Assembly (NCBI GenBank): GCA_019638525.1
Contig: JAHBTO010000001.1
Coordinates: 868,001 to 932,000, forward strand
Origin: Ferruginibacter sp.
GTDB lineage: Bacteria > Bacteroidota > Bacteroidia > Chitinophagales > Chitinophagaceae
Direction of reading: 5' to 3'
Length of the DNA stretch: 64,000 nucleotides
Of this stretch, positions 45,878 to 55,389 are shown piece after piece; position 1 is the stretch's first letter, and each line of letters begins with the position of its first letter. The position numbers and the translations under genes were made by a program. The notes beneath the pieces are model-generated. The model worked only from the letters and a program-made list of their open reading frames with translations. It did not search any database and was not told where the DNA came from.

Positions 45878-46378
45878 ATGTCAACCCTCGAATTTAACCA
45901 ATCAATAATTAGAAACTCCGATTACCTGAAACCTTTTGCCATCACCTTAACAAGAGATATGGAAGCGGCAAAAGACCTGGTACAGGAAACTTTATACAAA
46001 GCACTTGCAAATAAGGATAAGTTTAATGATGGTACCAATATTAAAGCATGGTTGTATACCATCATGCGCAATATTTTTATTAATAATTACCGCAGGGCAG
46101 CCAAACAAAAAACCGTTTTTAGTAATACGGCTAATGAGTTCTTGCCCGATAACAAACAATTTGCCATTGCCAATACAGCCGAAACCAATCTTTCATTAAA
46201 AGAAATTAAAGAAGCTGTTTATCACCTACCCGAAATTTTTAAGATTCCATTTGAATTATATTTTGAAGGATATAAGTACCACGAAATTTCTACTATCCTA
46301 AAGGAGCCGCTTGGCACCATCAAAAGTCGCATACATTTTGCCCGTAAATTGCTTAAACAGCAGTTATCCCGTTTTTAG
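45878..46378 (+). CDS. ECF-type RNA polymerase sigma factor
   Basis: The 166-residue protein has region 2 (DLVQETLYKALANKDKF and WLYTIMRNIFINNYRR) and region 4 (YHEISTILKEPLGTIKSRIHFARKLLKQQL), typical of sigma-70 extracytoplasmic-function factors. No anti-sigma gene is adjacent. It sits between the CarH-like gene and crtI in the same direction, so it is likely the activator of the carotenoid operon, with its own transcription repressed by the CarH-like protein. That circuit is inferred from order. Confidence 0.93.
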   Translation: MSTLEFNQSIIRNSDYLKPFAITLTRDMEAAKDLVQETLYKALANKDKFNDGTNIKAWLYTIMRNIFINNYRRAAKQKTVFSNTANEFLPDNKQFAIANTAETNLSLKEIKEAVYHLPEIFKIPFELYFEGYKYHEISTILKEPLGTIKSRIHFARKLLKQQLSRF

Positions 46379-46413
46379 CATTTTAAAAATAATACCCAAT
46401 GCCACTGATGTGC

Positions 46414-46430
46414 GTTACATTCTATAACGT
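46414..46430. promoter_or_regulatory. Inverted repeat in the crtI promoter region
   Basis: CGTTA and TAACG flank a seven-base spacer between the sigma gene and crtI. TATTTTAG at 46430-46437 resembles a -7 box but would put transcription start almost on the TTG start codon. It may be the target of the ECF sigma factor or of the MerR protein. Confidence 0.3.
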
Positions 46431-46441
46431 ATTTTAGCACT

Positions 46442-47941
46442 TTGAAAAAAGCGGTAATTATAGGAAGTGGTTTTGCAGGCTTATCGGCTGCATGCTTTAT
46501 GGCACAGGCAGGTTGGGATGTAGTAGTACTGGAAAAGCAATCAATACCCGGCGGCAGGGCAAGGCATTTTAAAGATGCTGGCTTTACTTTTGATATGGGC
46601 CCAAGCTGGTACTGGATGCCCGATGTGTTTGAGCGTTTTTTTAATTGCTTTGGTAAAAAAGTATCTGATTATTACAAGTTACACCGCTTAAACCCAACCT
46701 ACCGCATTTATTGGAACGATGAACTGATGGATATCCCGGCCGATTATGATGATCTTAAAAAGTTTTTTGAAAATATTGAACCCGGCAGCGCTGTAAAACT
46801 GGATAGTTTTATGAAGGAGGCGGCTTATAAATATGAAGTTGGTATTAATAAGCTGGTACATAAACCCGGCCGCTCGTATGCCGAGTTTTTAGATTGGGAC
46901 CTGGTGAAAGGTGTTTTTAAACTGGATGTGTTTACTTCTATGCGCAAGCACATCAGTAAATATTTTAAAAACCCAAAGTTGCGGCAATTGCTTGAGTTTC
47001 CGGTTTTGTTTTTAGGCGCTTTACCGCAAAACACACCGGCATTGTACAGCCTTATGAACTATGCCGATTTAAAATTGGGCACCTGGTATCCGCAAGAGGG
47101 CATGTATAAAATTGTAGAAAGCATGTATTTGCTGGCCGAAGAATTAGGTGTAAAATTTGTTTTCAACAGTAATGTTTCGGAAATAAAAGTTGAAGGAAGA
47201 AAAGCAAAATCTGTTGTTGCTATTTCAAATAATAAACAACAAGTAACAAGCAATATTTACCCTGCCGATGTGGTGATAGGTGCAGCTGATTATCATTTTA
47301 TAGAAACAAAACTGTTGCCCGAAGATTGCAGGGTTTATAGCAAGCAATATTGGGATAAAAGGGTGATGGCGCCAAGTTGTTTGTTGTACTATGTGGGATT
47401 GAATAAAAAACTGACAGGCATTTTGCACCATTCGCTTTTTTTTGACAGCGATTTTGAAAAACATGGGCACGAGATATATACATCAAAACAATGGCCAACC
47501 AACCCACTGTTTTATGTATGTGCGCCATCGGTAACAGATAAAACTGTGGCGCCCCTTGGGCACGAAAACTTATTTTTTTTAATACCGGTTGCGGCCGGCC
47601 TTGAAGGGGATACCGAAGAACAGCGGGAAAAATATTTTGAAAAAATATTGAACCGGTACGAAAAATTTGTAGGCCAGCCGGTAAAAGATTCAATCATCTA
47701 TAAAAAAACCTACTCGGTAAGCGATTTCGTAAATGATTACAATTCGTTTAAGGGTAATGCCTACGGATTAGCAAATACTTTGATGCAAACAGCAAATTTA
47801 AAGCCTGCTTGCAGGAGTATTAAAATAAAAAACTTATTTTACACCGGGCAATTAACGGTGCCGGGGCCCGGGGTGCCTCCCAGCCTTATAAGCGGAGAGG
47901 TGGTGGCTAAAGAAGCATTGAAATATTATAACCAAAACTGA
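46442..47941 (+). CDS. crtI: Phytoene desaturase (TTG start)
   Basis: The 499-residue flavoprotein converts phytoene to lycopene. It has the FAD-binding AVIIGSGFAGLSAACFMA at the N-terminus, LEKQSIPGGRARHF, FDMGPSWYWMPDVF and the C-terminal NLFYTGQLTVPGPGVPPSLIS. TTG at 46442 is the only start that leaves the Rossmann motif intact; the next upstream in-frame stop is at 46406. No Shine-Dalgarno sequence is visible. It heads the crtI-crtB-idi-cruF-crtZ-crtYcd series. Confidence 0.95.
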   Translation: MKKAVIIGSGFAGLSAACFMAQAGWDVVVLEKQSIPGGRARHFKDAGFTFDMGPSWYWMPDVFERFFNCFGKKVSDYYKLHRLNPTYRIYWNDELMDIPADYDDLKKFFENIEPGSAVKLDSFMKEAAYKYEVGINKLVHKPGRSYAEFLDWDLVKGVFKLDVFTSMRKHISKYFKNPKLRQLLEFPVLFLGALPQNTPALYSLMNYADLKLGTWYPQEGMYKIVESMYLLAEELGVKFVFNSNVSEIKVEGRKAKSVVAISNNKQQVTSNIYPADVVIGAADYHFIETKLLPEDCRVYSKQYWDKRVMAPSCLLYYVGLNKKLTGILHHSLFFDSDFEKHGHEIYTSKQWPTNPLFYVCAPSVTDKTVAPLGHENLFFLIPVAAGLEGDTEEQREKYFEKILNRYEKFVGQPVKDSIIYKKTYSVSDFVNDYNSFKGNAYGLANTLMQTANLKPACRSIKIKNLFYTGQLTVPGPGVPPSLISGEVVAKEALKYYNQN

Positions 47942-48018
47942 TAATAATAAACCTGTTTTTAAGTTAATATCCTTTAGTAAAACCTTTGTATTAATTTAAA
48001 AGAAAATTACACCAGGTA

Positions 48019-48855
48019 ATGATAAAGCTTTTTCACGATGTAAGCCAGCAATGCAGCAAAGCGGTTACTGAAAAATACAGTACATCGTTTAGCAGCGCTA
48101 TCAAATTACTTCATCCCGATTTGCGCACTCCCATATATAATATCTATGGGTTTGTACGTTTTGCCGATGAAATAGTTGATACTTTTCACCAGTACCGGAA
48201 AGAAGAACTGCTATCAGAATTTAAGAAAGATACTTATGCTGCCATCGACAGGGGCATTAGCCTTAACCCCATCTTACACAGTTTCCAGATAACGGTAAGG
48301 AATTATAATATTTCGCTCGACCTGGTAGAATCATTTTTCAACAGCATGGAAATGGATTTGAGCAAAACACAATACAACAGCAATGGCTATAAGGAATATA
48401 TTTATGGCAGTGCCGAAGTAGTGGGCCTTATGTGCCTGTATGTTTTTTGCGAAGGCGATAAAAACCTGTATGCCGATTTAAAACCATCGGCACAGGCGTT
48501 GGGTGCAGCTTTTCAAAAAGTTAATTTCTTAAGGGATGTAAAAGCCGATTATGAGTTATTGAACCGTTCTTATTTTCCTGAAGTAGATTTTACAAACTTT
48601 ACCCCATCCATGAAAAAGCAAATTGAAATGGATATTGCCACTGATTTTGAAAATGCTTATGAAGGAATTTTAAACCTGCCAACAAAAGCAAGGTTTGGTG
48701 TATATGTAGCATACAAATATTATTTATCGCTGTTTAAAAAAATAAAACGTACTGCACCTGCTCATATTTTAGAACAGCGGATACGCATACCTAATTATGG
48801 CAAAGCTTATATTGTTGCCAAGGCCGGATTAAGAAGACAATTAAATTTATATTAA
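48019..48855 (+). CDS. crtB: Phytoene synthase
   Basis: The 278-residue prenyl synthase condenses two GGPP to phytoene. Both Asp-rich motifs are present: FADEIVDTF and NFLRDVKADYE, with YIYGSAEVVGLMCLYVF between them. It is the second gene of the carotenoid operon, 77 bases after crtI and 13 before idi. GGPP synthase (crtE) is not in the window. Confidence 0.97.
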   Translation: MIKLFHDVSQQCSKAVTEKYSTSFSSAIKLLHPDLRTPIYNIYGFVRFADEIVDTFHQYRKEELLSEFKKDTYAAIDRGISLNPILHSFQITVRNYNISLDLVESFFNSMEMDLSKTQYNSNGYKEYIYGSAEVVGLMCLYVFCEGDKNLYADLKPSAQALGAAFQKVNFLRDVKADYELLNRSYFPEVDFTNFTPSMKKQIEMDIATDFENAYEGILNLPTKARFGVYVAYKYYLSLFKKIKRTAPAHILEQRIRIPNYGKAYIVAKAGLRRQLNLY

Positions 48856-48868
48856 CCGTATCGCAATT

Positions 48869-49384
48869 ATGGATGTTATATTGGTAGATGAGCAAGATGT
48901 GCAAACGGGTACCATGGAAAAAATGGAAGTTCATCAAAAAGCCCTGCTCCACAGGGCTTTCAGCATTTTTATATTTAATAGTAAGGGCGAAATGCTGTTA
49001 CATAAAAGAGCCGATAAAAAATACCACAGCCCAGGGTTATGGACCAATGCCTGTTGCAGTCATCCTGCACCAGGACAGGAGACACTTGCTGCAGCACAAA
49101 AACGCCTGCAGGAAGAAATGGGCTTTTGTGTTTCGTTGAAAAAAGCATTTGACTTTATTTACAAAGCACAGTTTGATAATGGATTAACAGAACACGAATT
49201 TGATCATGTTTTTATAGGCAATTACAATGGAACAATATTACCCAATGCCGAAGAAGTGAGCGACTACTGCTTTAAAACAATAACAGAGATAAGGGATTCT
49301 ATTCAATCGCATCCTCAAAAATATACTGAGTGGTTTAAAATTGCTTTTCCAAAAATGGAAACGTATCTTCAATCCACCTCTTAG
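48869..49384 (+). CDS. idi: Isopentenyl-diphosphate delta-isomerase (type I)
   Basis: The 171-residue Nudix-fold enzyme has LHRAFSIFIFN, the metal and catalytic Cys in TNACCSHPAPGQE, and the Nudix helix AAQKRLQEEMGF. It balances IPP and DMAPP supply. Its place inside the crt operon shows that isoprenoid precursor supply is co-regulated with carotenoid synthesis. Confidence 0.96.
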   Translation: MDVILVDEQDVQTGTMEKMEVHQKALLHRAFSIFIFNSKGEMLLHKRADKKYHSPGLWTNACCSHPAPGQETLAAAQKRLQEEMGFCVSLKKAFDFIYKAQFDNGLTEHEFDHVFIGNYNGTILPNAEEVSDYCFKTITEIRDSIQSHPQKYTEWFKIAFPKMETYLQSTS

Positions 49385-49412
49385 TGATTCATCAACCAAG
49401 AAATAAATTTTT

Positions 49413-50105
49413 GTGTTAAGCAGGGTTTCAAAATTCCAGGTAGCTACAGCCATAGCCGTTTTGTTTCATACTATCGGCCTGGTGGGTTTATTATATTTTG
49501 ATAAATCTTTTTTTCTTAAAGCCACTCCCTTTAACCTGTTATTATCATTTGCATTGCTTATATGGACACAAACAGAAAAGAACCTGCATTTCTTGTTTTT
49601 TTTTATCGCTTGTTTCCTGGTAGGGGTAACTGTTGAAATAATAGGTATACATACCGGCGTACTTTTTGGCGATTATACATATAGTAATGTATTGGGATTT
49701 AAGTTTAAGGATGTACCCTTGCTAATTGGTATTAACTGGTTTATAATTATTTATTGCTGCGGTATAAGCGTACATGCTTTGCTGATGAAGATGATTAACC
49801 GTGTAGCTGCAGATACTGGTAATACACCTGCTGCCATGAAAGCATTATCGGTGATTATTGATGGCGCCACCCTGGCAGTTTTTTTCGACTGGCTGATGGA
49901 ACCTGTTGCGGTAAAACTGGGCTATTGGGTTTGGAGTGGCGATGGCAGTATACCGGTATTTAATTATATGTGCTGGTTTGTAGTAAGTGTTTTACTGCTG
50001 ACTGTTTTTCATTTTGTAAAATTCAGCAAGCAAAACAAATTCGCAGTAAATTTGCTGTTGATACAAATGATGTTCTTTTTATTGTTACGAACATTTTTGA
50101 AATAA
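49413..50105 (+). CDS. cruF: Carotenoid 1,2-hydratase of the CruF family (GTG start)
   Basis: The 230-residue membrane protein has about six or seven hydrophobic segments and the PF04240-type block VEIIGIHTGVLFGDYTYSNVL, plus FFDWLMEPVAVKLGYW. CruF proteins hydrate the acyclic psi end of gamma-carotene at C-1'. GTG at 49413 is the start since no ATG is in frame nearby. With crtZ, crtYcd and crtD this points to a monocyclic carotenoid. Confidence 0.92.
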   Translation: MLSRVSKFQVATAIAVLFHTIGLVGLLYFDKSFFLKATPFNLLLSFALLIWTQTEKNLHFLFFFIACFLVGVTVEIIGIHTGVLFGDYTYSNVLGFKFKDVPLLIGINWFIIIYCCGISVHALLMKMINRVAADTGNTPAAMKALSVIIDGATLAVFFDWLMEPVAVKLGYWVWSGDGSIPVFNYMCWFVVSVLLLTVFHFVKFSKQNKFAVNLLLIQMMFFLLLRTFLK

Positions 50106-50111
50106 GTTTTT

Positions 50112-50618
50112 ATGAACTGGATTATTTACATAGCAATTACATTGGCTACTTTCATTTTGATGGAAGGGTTTACCTGGTGCCTGCACCGCTATGTAATGCA
50201 TGGGTTTGGCTGGTACTTACATAAAGACCACCACCAAAAAGGCCCCGGCTTTTTTGAAAAAAACGATGCATACTTTTTAATATTTGCCATACCAAGCTGG
50301 CTGCTCATTATGTTTGGCGTTATTTACAAACAATACTGGATGATATGTATTGGTTCTGGTTTTACCTTATACGGAATAGCTTATTTTTTGGTGCACGAAG
50401 TAATCATCCATCAACGCTTTAAATGGTTTACCCGAAGCAACAATACCTATGTACGTGCTTTACGTTGGGCACATAAAATGCATCATAAACATTTAGACAG
50501 GCATGACGGCGAAAGTTTTGGTATGCTATGGGTACATAAAAAATATTGGGATAAAGTACGTGCTGATAAAAAAAGAAATGCAAAAGACATGAAAGCTGCC
50601 AATACAACCTCAGCCTGA
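50112..50618 (+). CDS. crtZ: Beta-carotene hydroxylase
   Basis: The 168-residue membrane di-iron hydroxylase has the His motifs HRYVMH, HKDHH, HEVIIH and HKMHHKH. It hydroxylates C-3 of the beta ring. The C-terminus is basic and rich in Lys. The gene starts six bases after cruF and is likely co-translated. Confidence 0.95.
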   Translation: MNWIIYIAITLATFILMEGFTWCLHRYVMHGFGWYLHKDHHQKGPGFFEKNDAYFLIFAIPSWLLIMFGVIYKQYWMICIGSGFTLYGIAYFLVHEVIIHQRFKWFTRSNNTYVRALRWAHKMHHKHLDRHDGESFGMLWVHKKYWDKVRADKKRNAKDMKAANTTSA

Positions 50619-50669
50619 TTGTATGCTTTAACCGGTTAACAGGCTTTGCCATAAAAAAGATTTCCCTGA

Positions 50670-51356
50670 TTGAATCTCCACTACACATATTTTATAATCC
50701 TGGCAGCTTCACTGGCAGGCCCGTTGGCGCTTAGCTTTGATAAGAAAGTGGCTTTTTATAAACAATGGAAATATGTATTGCCGGCCACTCTTGTTCCGGC
50801 AATATTGTACATCGTGTGGGATGCATATTTTACAAAACTGGGTGTTTGGAGTTTTAATGAAGCCTATGTAACAGGAATAAATTTTATTGGTCTTCCTATT
50901 GAAGAAATCCTGTTTTTTTTTATTGTACCTTATTGCTGTGTTTTTATTTATGCATGTATAAGAAGTTATTTTCCTAAGCTTACAAATAAAAAAAATGCCA
51001 ATCGTATTTTAATTATAATGGGTGTACTGTTATTGGTATGCGGATTATTTTACCATGATAAATATTATACCGGGTGGACATTTATTTTTACAGGCATTTT
51101 TATTCTTCTTATATATTCATTGCCCAAATTTTTTAAAAATTTTGATGCAGTTTCTTTTCTTGTTTCTTATGCCATCTGTTTAATTCCATTTTTAATTGTA
51201 AATGGTTTTCTTACTGCTATCCCCGTGGTAATATATAACGATGCTGAAAACCTTGGATGGAGAATTTATAGCATACCATTTGAAGATACATTTTATGGTA
51301 TGCTGCTGGTATTGATGAATATTGTGTTGTACGAAAAATTAAAAGCAACGTATTAA
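50670..51356 (+). CDS. crtYcd: Fused lycopene cyclase CrtYc-CrtYd (TTG start)
   Basis: The 228-residue protein has six or seven hydrophobic segments and two copies of the P-x-E-(E/D) motif, LPIEEILFF in the first half and IPFEDTFYG in the second. This is the heterodimeric-type lycopene cyclase fused into one chain. It would cyclise one end of lycopene to give gamma-carotene. TTG at 50670 is the start. It ends six bases from the convergent AMP-ligase gene. Confidence 0.93.
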   Translation: MNLHYTYFIILAASLAGPLALSFDKKVAFYKQWKYVLPATLVPAILYIVWDAYFTKLGVWSFNEAYVTGINFIGLPIEEILFFFIVPYCCVFIYACIRSYFPKLTNKKNANRILIIMGVLLLVCGLFYHDKYYTGWTFIFTGIFILLIYSLPKFFKNFDAVSFLVSYAICLIPFLIVNGFLTAIPVVIYNDAENLGWRIYSIPFEDTFYGMLLVLMNIVLYEKLKATY

Positions 51357-51362
51357 ACGAAA

Positions 51363-52805
51363 TTAATGCCTTTGCAGTTTACCGGTTTTGGTCATAGGTA
51401 AAGCATCTACAATTGTTAACCGTTGTGGCGCTTTAAATGCCGATAGTCTTTTTTTGCAATACTGCATTACGTCTTCTACATCAATGCTGGCGCCTTTGTG
51501 TAATACTATTTCGCCAACAATAATTTGCCCCAACAGTTGATGTGGGCTGCTGCTGATACGTGCCTGTTTTATTTCGGGTATCATTTCCAAAACAGCTTCC
51601 ACTTCTTCAGGAAAAACTTTTAGCCCCGAAATGTTTATCACCGATTTTGAACGTCCTTCAATAGTTATCAATCCATCCTTTGCTTTTGATGCAAAATCGG
51701 CGGTTAAAAAATACCCGTTTTGCAAAACATCTTTTTGCAAAGTGGCAGGTACTAAGTAGGCATCAAACATGCCCGGCCCTTTAATGCCCAATATACCGGT
51801 GCTTCCATCGGGCAATGGGTTATGGTTTTCATCTAAAATATCAACAGTATATCCCGGTTGTGCATAACCAACGGCTTCGGGGTGCTCGGCCGATTTTGTA
51901 TAGTTTAAGATGGGTAATCCAATTTCAATAATACCATAAGCCTGGCTTACATCAATACTGAACCTTTCTTTAAATGCTTTGCAAACATCCAATGCAATAC
52001 CTGCCGATGTAGAGATTACTTTTTTTAATGATGGCATTTTTTCAGAGCCGTTATCATTTGCCAATAACCTTATCTGTACAGGCGATGCATACAGCAATGT
52101 GCCTTTGTGTTTGTTGGTGGTATCAATAATATTTTTTGCTAAAAAATCTTTGGCAACAGAAATGGCTGCACCAAATTTTACATACAAAATGATTGAAACG
52201 ATGAAATGATAGGCCATGGGCAATACCCATATAACGGTGTCGGATGGACCAAGTTGTAACCCGTTGTTTGCAGCAATAATCCTGTCGAGTACGGTTTGAT
52301 GAGATACAATAACACCTTTTGATTTTCCGGTTGTACCGGATGTAAACCTTATAAATGCAGGCTGCTGAACAAAAGGGGCAAATGGTATTGCAATATCAAC
52401 CTCTGTATATGCAAAACGGAAAGAGCCATGTTGTAAGGGAATAACCGTTTCAATACTATTTAATGGTTGAATGGAAGATCGGTCGTCAATAATAGCGTGC
52501 AGTTTTGCCTCCTGTAAAATATCATTTATTTCGGCTCTTTTCAATTGTGGCGACATAGGCATAACGGTAGCGCCTGTACCCACTGCTGCAAAAATACCAA
52601 TGATGAAAAGTCTTCCATTGCCAGCCATTACTCCCATTCCCATTCCCTGTTTAATACCAAGTCGTATCAACTCCTGTTTCAATTTTTCGGCTTCGCTATA
52701 TAGTTCAGCAAATGTTATCATTCCCTGTTCATCATACACGGCTGCATTGCCGGGCCATTTATAGGCGGCTTCTTTTAGTATTTCATAAACAGGCAATTCA
52801 TTCAT
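51363..52805 (-). CDS. AMP-dependent acid ligase (adenylation enzyme)
   Basis: The 480-residue member of the ANL superfamily has the P-loop TSGTTGKSKG at 155-164, an AYGIIEIG motif, IEGRSKSVINISGLKVFP and the catalytic lysine K476 in TKTGKLQRH at the very C-terminus. It should activate a carboxylic acid as an adenylate and, given the ACP gene in the same operon, load it on the ACP. The substrate is not readable. MNELPVYEILKEAAYKWPG at 52805 is chosen over an upstream ATG at 52853 that would overlap the FAD gene. Confidence 0.88.
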   Translation of the reverse strand: MNELPVYEILKEAAYKWPGNAAVYDEQGMITFAELYSEAEKLKQELIRLGIKQGMGMGVMAGNGRLFIIGIFAAVGTGATVMPMSPQLKRAEINDILQEAKLHAIIDDRSSIQPLNSIETVIPLQHGSFRFAYTEVDIAIPFAPFVQQPAFIRFTSGTTGKSKGVIVSHQTVLDRIIAANNGLQLGPSDTVIWVLPMAYHFIVSIILYVKFGAAISVAKDFLAKNIIDTTNKHKGTLLYASPVQIRLLANDNGSEKMPSLKKVISTSAGIALDVCKAFKERFSIDVSQAYGIIEIGLPILNYTKSAEHPEAVGYAQPGYTVDILDENHNPLPDGSTGILGIKGPGMFDAYLVPATLQKDVLQNGYFLTADFASKAKDGLITIEGRSKSVINISGLKVFPEEVEAVLEMIPEIKQARISSSPHQLLGQIIVGEIVLHKGASIDVEDVMQYCKKRLSAFKAPQRLTIVDALPMTKTGKLQRH

Positions 52806-52818
52806 CTTGCAAAAATAA

Positions 52819-54066
52819 TTATAATTGACTGGTTTGAATTTGAACAACAGCATCTGCCATTGAAATATTTTTTACAACAGCAGCAGCAAGGCAGCCGGCT
52901 GCATAACCTGTTTGCAGGCAAATACCCATCACTCTTGCGCTTGCAATGGCGGCATCGGTAGCCGAAATATTTCTCCCGGCAAAAAATAAATTACCAATGC
53001 CTGCCGATTGTAAACAGGCAGCCGGTACATGGTAATAATCATCCTGTGGAAGATAACGCATGTTAACTCTCCTATCCTGTCCCCATTCTTCAATGGGCCA
53101 GGCAGCAAGGGCTATGCCATCATCAAATTTTCTGCAGGCTAATACATCTTCTTCGGTTAAAATGTATTTACCAACATTTCTTTGCCCCGTTCTTGTGCCC
53201 ACTTCGCTTGCAATATTTTTTATTGATGCATTTTTAAATACATCAACATTAGCAATTAAAAAAGTAGTAAGATTACTAACAAAACTATGAGCGGCTTTTT
53301 TTAGCTCCTGTAAATTTTCGGGAGTATTAGTAACCGCTATTGGGATGCCCACTTTAAAACTTGCCCCATTGTTTTTTAAAGAACCGGGAACAATATAAAC
53401 CCGATCGTAAAACGCAGGTAATATTTTATTTGCTATGGCAGCACTTACAGCTTTTGTGATAATTAATCCAAGCCTTGCTTCGTTGGTTTCTTCAATTCCT
53501 GTTATACTAAAAACCTGCGCTGCAGCCTGGTATGTATAACTTTCAATGGTTGGTAAATGAGCCGCCTGGCCGATAATGCCTGCACCCGTACAATCAATGA
53601 TAGATTGAAAATTAATATTTAACTGCTGACCGTTTTTTATAACCGTAACAGTATTTATTTTTTGTTGATGGGTTTGCACCGATTTTATTTCCGTATCAAA
53701 ATATACAGTCACTTTGTTTTTATGTAAATATTCAAGAGAAACAGATTTAAAATCTTCAATATTGTATGGCAGGTAATGTAAGCCATCTGCATTGAACAAA
53801 GGTTTTGTACCGGATTTTTTTTGAAGATGTTCTGCAAATTCTTTTGCAAAACCTTTCACTAAATATTGAGCATTATTTTTTTTATTGAATTTGTATAAAC
53901 CGCATACGGTACCCACTTCGGCAGCCGTGGCTTTACCTCCAGGATAGGCATTGCGTTCAATAAGTAAAACATTTAAACTCTGCCTGGCAGCGGCTATAGC
54001 AGCAGCAATACCGGCAGCGCCGCCACCTGCAACAACAATATCTGTATGTATATCGGTTTTCATCAA
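52819..54066 (-). CDS. FAD-dependent oxidoreductase (PF12831-like)
   Basis: The 415-residue flavoprotein has the dinucleotide-binding GGGAAG at 14-19 in DIVVAGGGAAGIAAAIA, ERNAYPGGKATAAEVG, SIIDCTGAGIIGQ and a C-terminal FAD block LFFAGRNISATDAA. It belongs to the FAD_oxidored/xanthan-lyase-like group, whose reactions are poorly known. Its ATG overlaps the TGA of the condensation protein gene (ATGA), so the two are translationally coupled. A role oxidising a carrier-bound substrate is possible but inferred only from neighbours. Confidence 0.85.
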   Translation of the reverse strand: MMKTDIHTDIVVAGGGAAGIAAAIAAARQSLNVLLIERNAYPGGKATAAEVGTVCGLYKFNKKNNAQYLVKGFAKEFAEHLQKKSGTKPLFNADGLHYLPYNIEDFKSVSLEYLHKNKVTVYFDTEIKSVQTHQQKINTVTVIKNGQQLNINFQSIIDCTGAGIIGQAAHLPTIESYTYQAAAQVFSITGIEETNEARLGLIITKAVSAAIANKILPAFYDRVYIVPGSLKNNGASFKVGIPIAVTNTPENLQELKKAAHSFVSNLTTFLIANVDVFKNASIKNIASEVGTRTGQRNVGKYILTEEDVLACRKFDDGIALAAWPIEEWGQDRRVNMRYLPQDDYYHVPAACLQSAGIGNLFFAGRNISATDAAIASARVMGICLQTGYAAGCLAAAVVKNISMADAVVQIQTSQL

Positions 54067-55379
54067 TAATTAGCAAGTAAGTTTGCTTTTATGTTTTCTT
54101 CAATTAAAGCTAACTCATTATTATTGATAATATCCTGCGAATAAGAAATGTTGATATGCAATGTTTGAAGATGATGTAAAAAAACAAATGTAAGGCCCGG
54201 TGGGAAGGTGAGCGCCGGAACCATAGCGATATTTTTTACAGGGTTACCAAACAATGTTTCCATGTTGCTGAAATTATCGCCTGTTGAAGTATATAAAAAA
54301 CTTGCAAAAACTCCTTTGTTGGTATTGCTGATTAAAAAATAATAAAGCCACAAGGGCAAATGCCGCATCATGTTCAAGAACATTTTATATTTCTGTGGAA
54401 TACCATCTTTTATTTGCCCGGTCATTTGCATGCTCAAACTTTTTACTATTTGCGGCACGCTGGTTAATTCGTTTTTTTGAATACGGTAAAATAAAAAAGA
54501 AACACTGTTTGATATTATTGGACCGGTAGCGCCTTTAAGCCTTCCATCGTATGGCACAGGCAACCAAAGGTCGCCGGTTTTATTTCTTTGTTTGTTTATA
54601 GAATGAACCACATGGGCACAACATGCTATAAAAAACAATGTAGGCCCAAACCGGGAGCCTGCCTTAATTGCATTGTTTTGTATCTTCATTGTTTCGCCGG
54701 CATCAAACGAAATTATTTTTGTACAGGTTTTTCCATTGCCGGGTTTTACTTTAGTTGAGGCAACAGAACTTACCGGTGGCCTTGCAGATTGCTGTACAAA
54801 ATTTTTAATCTTGTACATGTTTTTTATATGCTGAAAAATATTTTGGTTTTTTTCTTTTGCTGGAAAGTAGAGGCCGGGGTTTTGTGGCATATTGGCAGCA
54901 AGTTGGTTTAAATGTTCAAAAAGCAAAGTGGTTCCTTTGGCATCTAACAGTATATGGTTCCAAGATAATACAAAAGCACAGCTACCCGAAGGATAATATA
55001 CCAGGTCGGCTTCAATAAATCTTTTTGCATCAATTGTAATGTTTCTATTTAAAATTGATTCGGGGATTTCGTTTTCCCGGGCCTCATGATGTTCTTGCAG
55101 TATTATTTCATTGCCGGCATTGGTAAACTTCCAGTAAGCAGTATTTATTATTGTACCATAAATAAGTTTGATATTACAAAGCCAGTAAATTACAGGAGAA
55201 CTTTTTAAGATGACATCCACTTTTTTAAAATCAAGCTTGTCGTTAAAATAAAAAACCTTTCGCATTACATTACCACCGGCACCATGCTTTTTTGCATGTT
55301 TATCCAATACAAGATGAAAGCAGTCGGCACCGCTTAAAATAATTTTTTTAGGTAAATTGGCTTTATTAAATGTTGCCAT
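54063..55379 (-). CDS. Free-standing condensation-domain-like acyltransferase
   Basis: The 438-residue protein has the BAHD/condensation core: a variant HHxxxDG motif as NHILLDAKG (His142, Asp146) and a C-terminal DFGxG-like region around NFSNMETLFGNPV. It resembles free-standing condensation domains and PapA/WS-DGAT-type acyltransferases that join a carrier-bound acyl group to an alcohol or amine. The ACP gene ends 10 bases upstream in the same operon. The acceptor is unknown; the hydroxylated carotenoid is one possibility. Confidence 0.75.
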   Translation of the reverse strand: MATFNKANLPKKIILSGADCFHLVLDKHAKKHGAGGNVMRKVFYFNDKLDFKKVDVILKSSPVIYWLCNIKLIYGTIINTAYWKFTNAGNEIILQEHHEARENEIPESILNRNITIDAKRFIEADLVYYPSGSCAFVLSWNHILLDAKGTTLLFEHLNQLAANMPQNPGLYFPAKEKNQNIFQHIKNMYKIKNFVQQSARPPVSSVASTKVKPGNGKTCTKIISFDAGETMKIQNNAIKAGSRFGPTLFFIACCAHVVHSINKQRNKTGDLWLPVPYDGRLKGATGPIISNSVSFLFYRIQKNELTSVPQIVKSLSMQMTGQIKDGIPQKYKMFLNMMRHLPLWLYYFLISNTNKGVFASFLYTSTGDNFSNMETLFGNPVKNIAMVPALTFPPGLTFVFLHHLQTLHINISYSQDIINNNELALIEENIKANLLANY

Positions 55380-55389
55380 GTAAAGCGTT

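Noticed and set aside
52806..52853. Longer start for the AMP-ligase at 52853
   Set aside because: It would overlap the FAD oxidoreductase by 35 bases and add residues that do not fit the family; ATG at 52805 gives the normal start.
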